From assembly GCA_963995525.1 (NCBI GenBank), contig OZ023206.1, forward strand, positions 69,881,085-69,945,084: a DNA stretch of 64,000 nucleotides. Direction: 5' to 3'. The position numbers were made by a program, and so were the translations under genes. Below, piece by piece: positions 1-10,900 of this stretch (positions within the stretch are counted from its first letter, which is position 1; each line of letters begins with the position of its first letter). Below the pieces are notes generated by a model, which was not told the DNA's origin, made no database searches, and saw only the letters and a program-made list of their open reading frames with translations. The DNA comes from Escarpia spicata (lineage: Eukaryota; Annelida; Polychaeta; Sabellida; Siboglinidae).

Positions 1-847
1 TTCTATCAATATCCTCATAACCATTCAATATCTGAAAAACTTATATTTAGTTTCCTCTTAGTCTCGAGTGTTGTCATTCTAATAGGCGTCTTTCATAACC
101 AAGATCTTTCAGTTCAGGAATCAGCTTAGTTGCTCTTCGTTGCACTCTTTCTAGCTGATCTATGTCCTTCTAACGATATGGCCTTCATGCTTGTATACAA
201 TATCCCAAATGTGACCTAACTATTGCTTTGTACAGTGGTACAATTAGTTGTTTCTCCTAATATGTGATATTTCTCCTAATTAGCCCTAGTATTTGGTAAC
301 CCTTTGAAGCAGCAATTCCACATTGCTCCGAAACTTTCATGTCAGCACTAACTGTTACACCTAAGTTCTTTTCTTTACAGTTTTACCTAATATAGTACCC
401 ACCATTATGTATTCTTTGTTCATATTGTCATGTCCTACGTGGATGCATTTACACTTCCAAAAATTAAACAACATTTGCCACTTGTCAGATCATTTGACCA
501 ATTTGGCTAGATCATCCTATAAAATGTGTTTATCTGCATCTGTTTTAACTGTTCTGAACACTTTTGTATCGTCTGCGAATGTTAGTACTTTGCTTGATAA
601 ATCATCATCCAAATAATTATATATATATATATATATACATATCAAGAATAATATAGGTCTCAACACCGACCGCTGTGGCACTCCACTCAAAACTGGTTTC
701 CAGTTTCAAATCTCCCCCTCTACTATAACTCTCTGTCTTCTGTCAACCATGTTTGTATCCAACTCATCACACCGTTCCCTATACCGTGGGCTTTTAGTTT
801 AAGTAACAATGTTTGATGTGGCACTTTATCAAATGCTTTCTGAAAAT

Positions 848-2418
848 CTAAGTAGGCAACATCCACTGGTGAACTATCATCCACTCACTTTGTAATTTCT
901 TCCAAAAACATAATAAGAGGTTGGTTAGACAATACCTAGCTTTTAGGAATCCATGTTGAGATTCATTTATTAAATTGTATTTTACAAGGAATTCCGCCAT
1001 GCGGTCTCTATTAAGCGTTTCTAATAATTTGCATAAAACTGATGGTAAGCTCACTGGTCTGTAATTGTATGTCTTGCTGCTCGATTCCTTTATAAACAAT
1101 GGTGTAATGTTTGCTTCTTTCCATTCTAGTGGAATGATTCCCTCTTTAAGTAGCAAGTTAAAGAATATAGCAAGTGGTGTACTCATTTGATCTACAATTT
1201 CCTTAAGCAGTTTTGGTGGTATCCCTTCAACTCCAGGTGATTTGTTTTCTTCCATCATCTTAATTGTGTTTGATACCATTTCAGGAGTAACAAACAACTA
1301 ACCTAATTGATTTGATTCATCCTCTCAAAAAAAAAACTGGTAATGGCAGTGAAATTATATATCGTGTGGTAAACACTCAGCTGAAATACTCGTTCAGGGC
1401 CTCTGCCATTTGAAACCCATCATATATTACGTTTCCTGCACTGTTTTCTAGTGGTCCCACCTTTTGACGAACCTTCTGTTTACTCCTTCCATAAGCATAG
1501 TAACTCTTGCTATCATTCGCCAATTTTTGCTCAAACGTTCGTTTGGATTTTCTAATTTCGGTTATAGCTGGTTAAGGGCCTCTGTGTAGTTGTTATAGTC
1601 TTCTATAGTTCCAATGTTTTTGTAAACTCTCCATATAATTTGTTTGTAGGCAATCTTTCGTATAACTTCTTTTGATTGGTGTTTTTTCCTGGATCGTTTC
1701 CTTTGCTTTTTTAGGGGAACAAATCTTTCAATAATGTCCTCAATCTCATTTTTTTAAATGGTCCAACATCTGTTGTTGTCTTGTCCTTCATTAGGTTAGT
1801 TCAATCTATGTGTGCTAAATATTTTCTCATCTGTTTATATTTGCCTTTGTTAACGTTTCTCCTCCATCGCTTTTTACCAATATTCCCTGATTGTACTTTA
1901 AACTAAAATGGATCTTGTTATGATGACTAGATCCCAAAGGTTCATGTATTTTAACATTATCAATTAACTCGTTTTGAGAAAAGAACACTAAATCCAACAC
2001 ATTCCCACCTCTGCTTGGTTCAACAATATTTTGGGTAAGGAAACAGTCCTGTATTAGAAGTAGAAACTGTTGGTCATCACATCAGCACTCTCTAGTAATT
2101 TCCACTGAATATATCCATGATTAAAATCACCCATTATAACACATTCCCTTTACTTATCTCCTTTATAGCACTGTGCAGTTTTACATCGTCCCCTTGTCTT
2201 ATGTCAGGGCTACGATAAATTTGTCATATTGTTAATGTTGAGTTTCTGGTAATTATGTTGCACCAAATAGCTTCCTCGTAATCTGCTTCACGTTTTATTT
2301 GTACTTCATATGCCTGTATGGATTCTTTAATATTCAGAATGACTCCGTCTCTCCCTTCTCTCTTGTCTGTCTTTCTAAACATGACATAACCCAATAGAGT
2401 TAATTCAGCATCTACCAT
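848..2418 (-). pseudogene. LINE ORF2 remnant: endonuclease and reverse transcriptase pieces
   Basis: The minus-strand segment 2418-2224 carries an endonuclease piece (GRDGVILNIKESIQAYEV, then EEAIWCNI). The segment 1297-848 carries the start of the reverse transcriptase, with NKSPGVEGIPPKLLKE, NYRPVSLPSVLCKLLE and SQHGFLKARYCLTNLL, which are typical RT blocks of CR1-like LINEs. The catalytic YADD region would lie further left and is not readable in a long frame. Frameshifts separate the segments. An intact enzyme would nick the target, prime and copy the LINE RNA; this one cannot. Confidence 0.8.
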
Positions 2419-2763
2419 GTCTTCATGTGCCAGTGATTCTGTGATGCCTATTTAATTACGTCGGGGCCAATATACGCTATCACGATGTCTAAATCGCTTC
2501 TCTTATTTACTATCATGTTTCTGGCATACAAGCATACACATCTATTTTATGGATATTTGGTTAACCTTTCATTGTAGATGTGTCTGTACTATTTCTTTGA
2601 GGTGGCTCAACGTATCCTCCCTGTGCTTTTAGTTTAAATACTCAAGTGTGCCTGTACCTTCACCTATGCACCTAATGAACTCGCTCCCTAGAACTGCTGC
2701 TCATTTTCCTGTCAGATGTAGTTCATCACTCATAAACAGATCTTCTCTCCCTACAAAGCTTGC

Positions 2764-3555
2764 TCACATGTCTACGAAGCCGACTCCTTCCTCCATATAT
2801 AACTTCTGTACCAGTATGTTCATTCTTCTGTAATTCTTGTAGTATTGTCCTCTGCCACCCATTATCGGCAGTATACCCGACAACACGATATGTCCAATGC
2901 GTACCTCTTTAAGTGTGCAGACCAGTCTCCTATACTTATATATGATGACCGTCGTACCTTGCTTCTCAGTATTATTGGTGCCCACGTGCACAAGAATAGA
3001 TCTCCCGTTGCCTTTACCCAAGACCTGGCCTACTCATTCTGTGACTTTGTTCTTTGCCCCTGGTAAACATACAGTCATATCCTTCCCTTTGTGTATTGTC
3101 TTGTCCAACTTCCTGTTAGTAGAATCCCCCATGACCACTCGCAGTTCCCTCTCTTTCCCCTTAACTACTCCATCTGCATCAATATTGCGTTCTTTCTCTT
3201 GCAGCTCCTCAACACCGACCTGTTTTCCTTTATTTTGCTGAACACTCTGTCTTCTTCCATCTGTCTTCTTCTCAGTCTTTTGTTTTGCAATCTTACCAAC
3301 TGCCTTTGTGGTATCTGTCTCTTCACCACCTGTATCGCTGTCGCGTCTCTCATCGTTCTCTACAGGCTGACCACCTGTTACCTGTTGATCTATACCCACT
3401 GACCCGTTTTCTTTTCCTCTGCCGAACACTTTTCCTCCGTCCCTGTGTACCTTCACACTGGTCACTTTCCCTCCTCTCAGTCTCCTTTCTTCAGTCTCCG
3501 TGTTAAAACTATGCCCCTTCTGTGTCGTAGTATTCTTAATAGACCTCACAATCAT
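2764..3555 (-). pseudogene. LINE ORF1 protein with SGNH/GDSL esterase-like domain, one in-frame stop
   Basis: Two minus-strand open segments (3555-3034 and 3021-2764) are in the same frame and are separated only by a TGA at 3034-3036, so this is one ORF of about 263 codons with a nonsense mutation. The first half is highly charged (Lys, Glu and Arg rich). It is followed by VVMGDSTNRKLD, a GDS esterase block I. After the stop comes ILVHVGTNN, the HxGTNN block of SGNH hydrolases found in CR1-family ORF1 proteins, and then RIGHIVLSGILP. ORF1 of such LINEs is an RNA-binding partner needed for retrotransposition, and the role of the esterase is not settled. It is nonfunctional here. Confidence 0.75.
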
Positions 3556-3802
3556 CAGATAATTTGTTCCAGTGGAGTGGATCCGCTAGTAGTTCCACCT
3601 CGTCAGATCATCAAGAATAATATCTGAAAGTAAAACATGAGATCCTTGAGAATTGACACAAACAGGAAAAGTTCTAACATTGTGTTTGATTAAGCTTTAT
3701 GTAAGCACATGTCTGGTAGCCAATTTAAAATGCATGTAATCAAATCTTCAGTTATTTCCTTGTTAAAGTGTTCACAATTTGCATAAAGAAAGTGATTGAG
3801 AT

Positions 3803-3908
3803 CAGGTAAGCAAACATATATTTTTAAACTGGCTCTTTACTTGTTTGAACAGCCCAAACAAGTAAAGAGACAGTTTTAAAATAAAGGTTTGTTTTATTTA
3901 CCTTGTTG
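3803..3908. repeat. long near-perfect hairpin (inverted repeat)
   Basis: The arms around 3824-3847 and 3855-3878 pair almost perfectly (left arm core CTCTTTACTTGTTTG, loop AACAGCC, right arm CAAACAAGTAAAGAG). Weaker pairing extends outward to AGGTAAG on the left and TTTACCTT on the right, giving a stem of about 45-50 bp. It could be a miniature inverted-repeat element or a transcribed hairpin; nothing shows that it is expressed. Confidence 0.7.
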
Positions 3909-4589
3909 TTTATGTCGCATCAGTCACATTTGCTGCTGAGCCAGTCAAACAGGGGTTTTTGTCCTTTAGTGCTCCGTCAGAGGTATGCTGAGTTAGTGGT
4001 GAGGTGTAAGACAGGCCTAGACAATTAATTGTTTTTTCTTTGGGGAAAAACAAATCTAGATGGAACCTTTCCGCCGGATTTTGAAAAAACTACAATATTT
4101 TGCAATGTTAGCACTATCATTCGACCATTTTAATGGAAAACATAATACTTCTACATCTGACTGTTCAGTACCTTTACAATACACCTCTACAAACAAACAC
4201 AAATGATTATCATTGTAGAACATTTTGTAGGACACATAGATTAACATGCGTGACAGACGAGACACAATATGAATGATCTATTTAATCATACTATATGTAA
4301 TAAACACAAGGCAATAACTGATATTCTACTTATCACTTTGGCACACTTTCAACCCTATACTACGACATGATATAGGACAAAAATTGTTTTGCGAAAGAAA
4401 TGTTTCCGTTTTTCGTGACTTCGCTCGTAAATAAATTCCAAATATACGTGTAGTGACTAACACCCTGACACGGTTAGTCTAAATGTTTTGATCAAAAATA
4501 CATCTTAATATTTTTCTGTTACATTACATTATTTGAAGGCCCGAACACCGACCCGACTCACAACCATTGCTTGTAGCATTGAGGCTCAA
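3909..4589. other. non-coding stretch, nothing recognised
   Basis: AT-rich sequence with only short chance ORFs. I see no splice-supported exon, repeat or RNA gene here. It directly precedes the upstream region shared by the two PLAT genes. Confidence 0.4.
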
Positions 4590-4631
4590 TGTTTTGTATG
4601 TCATGTTTTCCCGAAGTTTTTTTAGTACAAC

Positions 4632-4657
4632 GCGACCGAGAAAGTACGTCATCGGTA
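4632..4657 (+). promoter_or_regulatory. conserved upstream block of PLAT gene A with CRE/ATF-like core
   Basis: The 26-bp block starting GCGACCGAGA and containing TACGTCATC is conserved about 170 bp before the ATG of gene A and occurs twice before gene B (41245-41270 and 41272-41297). TGACGTA on the reverse strand is a CREB/ATF-type half-palindrome. Homology between the two loci starts almost exactly here and runs through exon 1. No TATA box is evident, and the transcription start is not known. The regulatory role is inferred from conservation. Confidence 0.4.
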
Positions 4658-4803
4658 TGTAGCTGTGACGCACGTCCTTGCGGAGAACAGTTCAGTGTCA
4701 GTTTCAAATGTCTTGCGGATACGGAAGGAGCCGTAACAGAAACCATCGGACAATACAGTCTACGACTACGTACACAAAACGCGTCTGAAAGTCAACTGAA
4801 ACA

Positions 4804-4900
4804 ATGTTCGCGTTCTGCTTCAGTTTCGTGGGAGTCTGGCTCATTCTGCTTCCCGAGGTGGTCGAGTGTTGTTCCCGACGGCGACAATCGGCACAAAATG
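4804..4900 (+). CDS. PLAT gene A exon 1 (signal peptide)
   Basis: The ATG opens a hydrophobic leader ([14 protein letters not shown]) followed by a likely cleavage near VEC-C. The donor is AATG|GTAAAG, leaving one base (phase 1). The start is chosen because the same ATG, leader and donor are kept in copy B at 41432. Frame conservation between copies argues that this is coding and not chance. Confidence 0.8.
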
Positions 4901-7900
4901 GTAAAGTATACTGGACTACTCAGTTTCTGCCTTACGCAAGCATAATATGCAGTTTTCACCAACAATTTTTGAAATCGTTTAGCAACGTATCAATATTATT
5001 AATCAGAACCACTTATTTCATCAATGGCATGCAAACGATGCGTCAAATAAGTTGTTTTTAGTGAAGTTACAGTATTCGTAAGACGATAATCACTTCACGC
5101 ACCAAAGGCAAAGTTCAAACGGCATTCGGTTTCTGCCTCATCGTGATCAAAATCATCACTGTGCGACAAATCGCAACGCATTCACTGTGTAAACTCCACG
5201 GGCTGTTCGTTGACTTTCCTGTGGTGATTAGGGTGAATAGTTGTTTACAATTTCGTCCTGTAAATTTTAATATTACGGTTGTTTACATCACCGTCACCGA
5301 TATGGTGCACTGTGTAGTCACGCGGTCTGCGTTCGCTATCAAAATATCTCTCAAAAATCTGTTTGCCTCGTTTTAATTTGAGACAAATAACTTTGTTGCA
5401 AGTTTGTAGACGTCCTTTGCTCATTGTGTCCGATATATCTGACTAATGATGCATTTAATATGAGATCAAGCTATGTAATCGTAATGAGGCAGAAACTCAG
5501 ATAGTGTAGAGTTACCCCACATTGGACTTGTATCATATGGGACGATTTGGTAGAATGCTGAATAAGGTCCCATGATGCTTTGCGTGTTGACCACGCCATG
5601 TTGCTAAAATAAAACGTGTTTCACACAACGCCGTCTTAGCGTCTCTATACTAACCCAGACAACAACACATGGTGGCAGCGATACGCGAACATGGCCAACG
5701 AAGAGGTACGCCAATCGACGCAAATTCCCCTTCCAGGGAAGTTCGAAGGAGCAACAGGTCCAGCTCAAACTGAGTCTGAGTTATGGACAAAATGGTCAAC
5801 AAGATTCGAACGTTACCGAGTTGCATCAGGCCTACAAGCGAAGTCACAGCTTGAACAAGTAAGCACTTTGCTATACGCAATGGGCGAATGTGCAGACGCT
5901 ATTCTGACCACGATCAAAATCGATGAAAATAAGGCAACGTACGCTGAGGTAAAGTCTGCCATTGACCAGTATTTCAATGTGAGAAGAAACACCATTGTCG
6001 AAAGGGCACGTTTCAACACCCGACGACAAACGGCATCAGAGCCAGTCGACAGTTTAATACAAGACTTATACCGAATGGCAGAAAACTGTAGTTATGGTGA
6101 TCTAAAGGACGAGTTGATCCGCGATAGAATAGTCGCAGGCGTCGCTGACAACGGGCTGTCAGATCGCCTACAGTCAAAACCAGATTTGACGCTTGAGCAA
6201 GCTGTCCAGATTATCCGCCAGGTGGAGGCACGCAAGCTTGACAGAGAAGTAGTAAGAGGGGAAATTAGCACTCCCTCCAGTGCCCGCGAAGTCGATCACG
6301 TCAGACCAGCTAGTAAAGCAGTACCAAAAAAATGGAGCAAAAAGCCAAAACGAGGCTACACTCACCCCAATGACACGACTAGTACCTGCCAAAGGTGCGG
6401 GCGTCAACCAGCACACGACAGGCAGAAATGTCCAGCTAAAGATGACTGCTGTCGGGCATGCGGAAAACAAGGGCACTTCCAAGCAGTTTGTCGCGGCAGT
6501 GCAGTCAGGAGACACAGTGGCAGAGTCCACGAAGTAAAGACGGAGGACATCCCATTTCTGGGGGAGATCAAAGACGAGAGTGACTTTTGGTCTGCACGCG
6601 TTAGTGTGAACGGTCATAACACACGTTTCAAACTCGAAACAGGCGCATCAGTTTCGGTCATAAGTGACAGGGAACAGTGGTTGAAACGGGTTCAGCTCCA
6701 CAGGAATCAGAAGAAACTCCGTGGACCAGGGGGCATCCATCTGCCGGGCAGGGGCATACTCCACGTGACCCTGAAATACCGTGGCAAAGAAGTAACTGAA
6801 ACAGTATACGTCCTACATAACCAGCAGTGTTCTCTGTTGAGCAAACAAGCTTGTGTTAAACTCGGACTTGTGTCGCGATCCGATGGCGTTGAGGAAGTAA
6901 ATGATCCAACAGCGAACTTCAAAGCAGAATTTCCGAGTCTATTTACTGGCCTCGGCAAGTTGAAGACTGAATATCATGTGACGCTTCGTGCAGACGCCAG
7001 ACCAGTGTGTTTGTACGCACCGAGGAAGATCCCGCATCCTCTGCTGCCGAAGGTGAAAGCGGAAATTGAGATGATGCAGCGACAAGGGGTTATCTCTCCA
7101 GTCACACAACCCACAGATTGGTGTTCGGGACTTGTGATTGTTCCCAAGCCGTCAGGAACTTCACTACGCATCTGTGTCGATCTCACACAGCTAAATCGAG
7201 CAGTCCTACGGGAGATACACCCAATGCACTCTGTGGATGAAAGTTTAGCTAAGCTGGGAACAAGCAAGTTGTTCACAAAACTAGACGCCAACAGCGGATT
7301 CTGGCAACTTCCACTGGATGATGAGTCCAGGCTTCTCACAACATTCGTCACACCTTTCGGGTGATTCTGTTTTAACAGACTTCCGTTTGGTATCAGCTCA
7401 GCAAGTGAGATTTTCCAGCGCTCCATGTCGGCCATTCTGGAAGGCCAAGAAGGAGTAATCTGCCACATGGATGATATCTTGATACATGGCAAAGACAAAC
7501 CAGAACATGACAAGCGCGTTAGAGCTGTCATGCTGCGCTTACAACAAGCCGGACTAACGCTGAACAACAAATGTGAATTTGCAAAGCGGTCGATCAAGTT
7601 CTTGGGACATGTCATCGATGCCTCAGGGATACATGCAGACAGCAGTAAGACGGCAGCCATCGCACAATTCCCAGCTCCCACCAATGTCACGGAACTCCAA
7701 CGCTTCATGGGTATGGTGAACCAAATGGGAAAATTCATTCCACGACTGGCTTATATCAACGAACCGTTACGCCAGGTACTGTGCAAAGACAGGGCATGGT
7801 TATGGGAAGAGGCACAACAAACTGCCTTCCAGCAAGTGAAAGACATGCTTGTATCACCCGACGTACTTGCACACTATGACCCAAACCGCCCAACAGTGAT

Positions 7901-10900
7901 CGCAGCAGACGCATCTTCTCAGGGGATCGGGGCAGTGTTACTGCAAATTCAAGATGGTGGCAGACGTCGTCCAGTCTGCTATGCTTCCCGATCACTCACA
8001 GAAACCGAGAAACGCTATGCAGTCATAGAGAAGGAAGCTCTTGCAGCAACCTGGGCTTGCGAGAAGTTCAGAGAGTATGTGATGGGGCTAAACTTCACGC
8101 TCGAGACTGATCACAAACCTCTCGTGCCACTTCTGAAAACAACAGAGCTAGCCAAGATGCCACCTCGCATCCAACGATTTCGTCTGAGAATAATGCGATA
8201 CAACCCGGAAGTCGTATACGTCCCGGGAAAGCATCAAACGACACCTGACGCATTATCTCGCGCTCCAGTCAACTTCCCAGAGCAGACCGACATCATGTTT
8301 GTGGAAGAGGTAGAGTGTTACGCGAAACACACAGTAACCATACTTCCAGCTACGGAGAAACATCTACAGGACATTCGAGCGGCACAGAAAGCAGATGCTG
8401 AATGCGAACAAGTCAGAACATTTTGCACACTAGGATGGCCAGCTTACATGCCACATCTGCCGCTGATACGACCGTACTGGGAGAACAGGAGCCATCTCGC
8501 GGTAGTCGACGATCTCCTACTGTATGATGAACGCATCGTGATTCCGAGGGCCATGCGTTTGGATATACTACACTGCATACACCAGGGCCATCTTGGTATC
8601 ACGAAATGTCGCGCTCGGGCTCGCACATCGGTGTGGTGGCCAGGATTGTCCAACTGCATAGAAGACATGGTTATTAAGTGCTCAACGTGTGCGAAAGATC
8701 GTCCGGCTACCAAAGAACCACTCATGCCAGCATCGTTCCCATCTCGTCCCTGGGAGAGACTTGGCATGGACCTTTTCGAGTTTCATGGAATTGCATGTCT
8801 CATCGCAATTGACTATTACTCGAGATGGATTGAGATCAAGCAGCTTCGCGACCAAACATCAGAAAGTGTCATCACAACGCTGAAGGAACTGTTTGCCGTT
8901 CACGGCATACCAGATGTTGTCATGTCAGACAACGGGCCTCAATTCAGTGCTGATGCATTTCGACAGTTCGCAGCAACATATGGGTTCGTTCACACAACGA
9001 GCTCGCCGCGATATCCGCAAGCCAATGGCGAGGCGGAGAGAGCTGTCCGTACAGTGAAAGCGTTGCTCAGGAAGAATGAAGACCATTACCTGGCTCTTCT
9101 CACCTATCGGTCAACTCCGTTACAGAATGGGCTATCCCCAACTGAACTACTGATGGGAAGAAGATTACGAACACAACTGCCAACACTCCCGAGCACGCTC
9201 CAGCCAAGGGTACAGACCGGTGACAGAGAGAAGGTCCGAACCAAAGAGGACACCTACAGATCCAACCAAACACGTACCTACAACAACCGACATAGGACAC
9301 AGGAACGTCCTGTCCTACAGCCAGGTGACCAAGTATGGGTTAGGGATCAGGACCGACAGGGCAGGATACTGAGACAGACACATCACCCTAGATCGTATCT
9401 CGTGAGAACCGAATACGGCACGGTGCGACGTAACAGGAGAGTTCTGGTTCCTACTCCGGACGAACAACATGCGATGACCAGTCCGGTGCGAGGGCCACAA
9501 CAATCCTGCCTCCCAGATGTGAGTGAAAGCAGATCGCGCGCACCTACTACGGAGACGACGCGATCATCGCCACAGCACACCGACACTAGTCTAACCGGAG
9601 ACACGGCCTCTCCATGTGTGACTGTGACCAGATCAGGAAGAGCTATAAAGCCGCCTGAACGTTTGAACTTATAGTCACCGAAGTTCACTATTGTCTAGAG
9701 ACATGTTTGCAGGTGAACATGACTGTACAGTTCAGCATGTGAATGCGAACTCTGAGGGGAGGTGTAGAGTTACCCCACATTGGACTTGTATCATATGGGA
9801 CGATTTGGTAGAACGCTGAATAAGGTCCCATGATGCTTTGCGTGTTGACCACGCCATGTTGCTAAAATAAAACGTATTTCACACAACGCCGTCTTAGCGT
9901 CTCTATACTAACCCAGACAACAACACAGATAGGGCAGAAACCGAGTAGGTGACTATACCGATTTCTTTATTAGAGAGTGTTTGCAAATGTCCAGGGGACC
10001 ATTTCGTCTTAAGCTTTTTACGGAAAATACATCGTAGACGTAGAACAAAATCTGGCGGAATAATCAAGGAGTATTTCCAAAATGCATTTCACTAACGTAA
10101 TCGTTAATTTTTTCTTAAAATGCAATGGGCGATATATTCTACTTCTTCCGTACTTCCGTATACCGTCAACGTGCTGACGCTGGAGGTATTGTGGTGGCCA
10201 TGTAGGACATATCGGGATGCACGCCGTTGAATCATTTCTAATTTTGTTATTTGTGTGAGTGTATAGGGATCCCAGACGGTACAACAGTTCTTGAGTATGG
10301 GTCTCACAAAGGTGAAGTAGGCCTGAGTTTTTATTTGGATTGATGGAACTTTTACGATTTGTGCGGAGGAAGACAAGTTATCTATTTGCTTTCCAAGAAA
10401 TTTTATTTATATGGGCATTCCACCGAATAGATGAGGGTAATGTTATTTATGTGGGCATTCCACCGAATATATTAGGGTATGGTGGCACAAACATTTACAT
10501 TTGTGAGACAGTTTCTAGTGTTTGACCATGGAGCATGTATTTGTTGTTTATGATAGTTTTGTTTCTTGATATTGGTATGATATGGCACTCAATGTTCCAA
10601 GTCACTGCCCATTTTCCAATGTTATTTAGGTCTTCCTGGACCACAGCAGCATTTGACTTGGGTTTAGCCTTAAGGGCGAGGTACATAATGGTGTCGGCAA
10701 ATAGTCTAACTGTAGATGTGATTATTGTCTGGAATTTCATTTATATAGAAGAGGAATAAGCAAGGACCAAACACAGAGCCCCGAGGAACACCATGTATTG
10801 CCGCAACAATTTCCATCATGAAAATCGATAATCTACACAGTTGGCATAGTTTGACAAAACAGATTGAACAGTTGTCAAAAAGTGTTTGAAAACAACCACT

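Larger units (their letters stand above)
1..3600 (-). mobile_element. CR1-like LINE retrotransposon, decayed, 3' end beyond the window
   Basis: Read on the minus strand, this block has the order of a CR1-group LINE: an esterase-type ORF1 near 3555-2764, an endonuclease remnant near 2418-1900, reverse transcriptase near 1300-850, and the C-terminal thumb and tail running off the left edge. Minus-strand reading near 165-110 gives the typical C-terminal signature [11 protein letters not shown]. Many stops and frameshifts lie between the pieces, so the copy is dead. Related fragments occur at 11090-11610 and 41101-41235, so the family is multicopy here. Clade assignment (CR1 within the Jockey superfamily) rests on motif recognition only. 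Confidence 0.85.
5505..9927 (+). mobile_element. Ty3/Gypsy LTR retrotransposon (Mag-like), young, nearly intact
   Basis: The 4.4-kb element has 165-bp LTRs that differ at only two positions I can find. It has a 5-bp target-site duplication GATAG (5500-5504 and 9928-9932), a tRNA-Leu-like primer-binding site right after the 5' LTR, a polypurine tract before the 3' LTR, and a single fused gag-pol frame with no envelope gene. It sits in intron 1 of PLAT gene A in the sense orientation and is absent from the matching intron of gene B, so it inserted after the duplication or only in this copy. The near-identical LTRs indicate a recent insertion. Confidence 0.95.

Noticed and set aside
4589..4945. 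118-codon ORF overlapping PLAT gene A exon 1 in another frame
   Set aside because: The corresponding frame in copy B is not kept, whereas the leader frame at 4804 is.
6974..7738. 254-codon minus-strand ORF
   Set aside because: It lies antisense to the reverse transcriptase of the Gypsy element and has no independent support.
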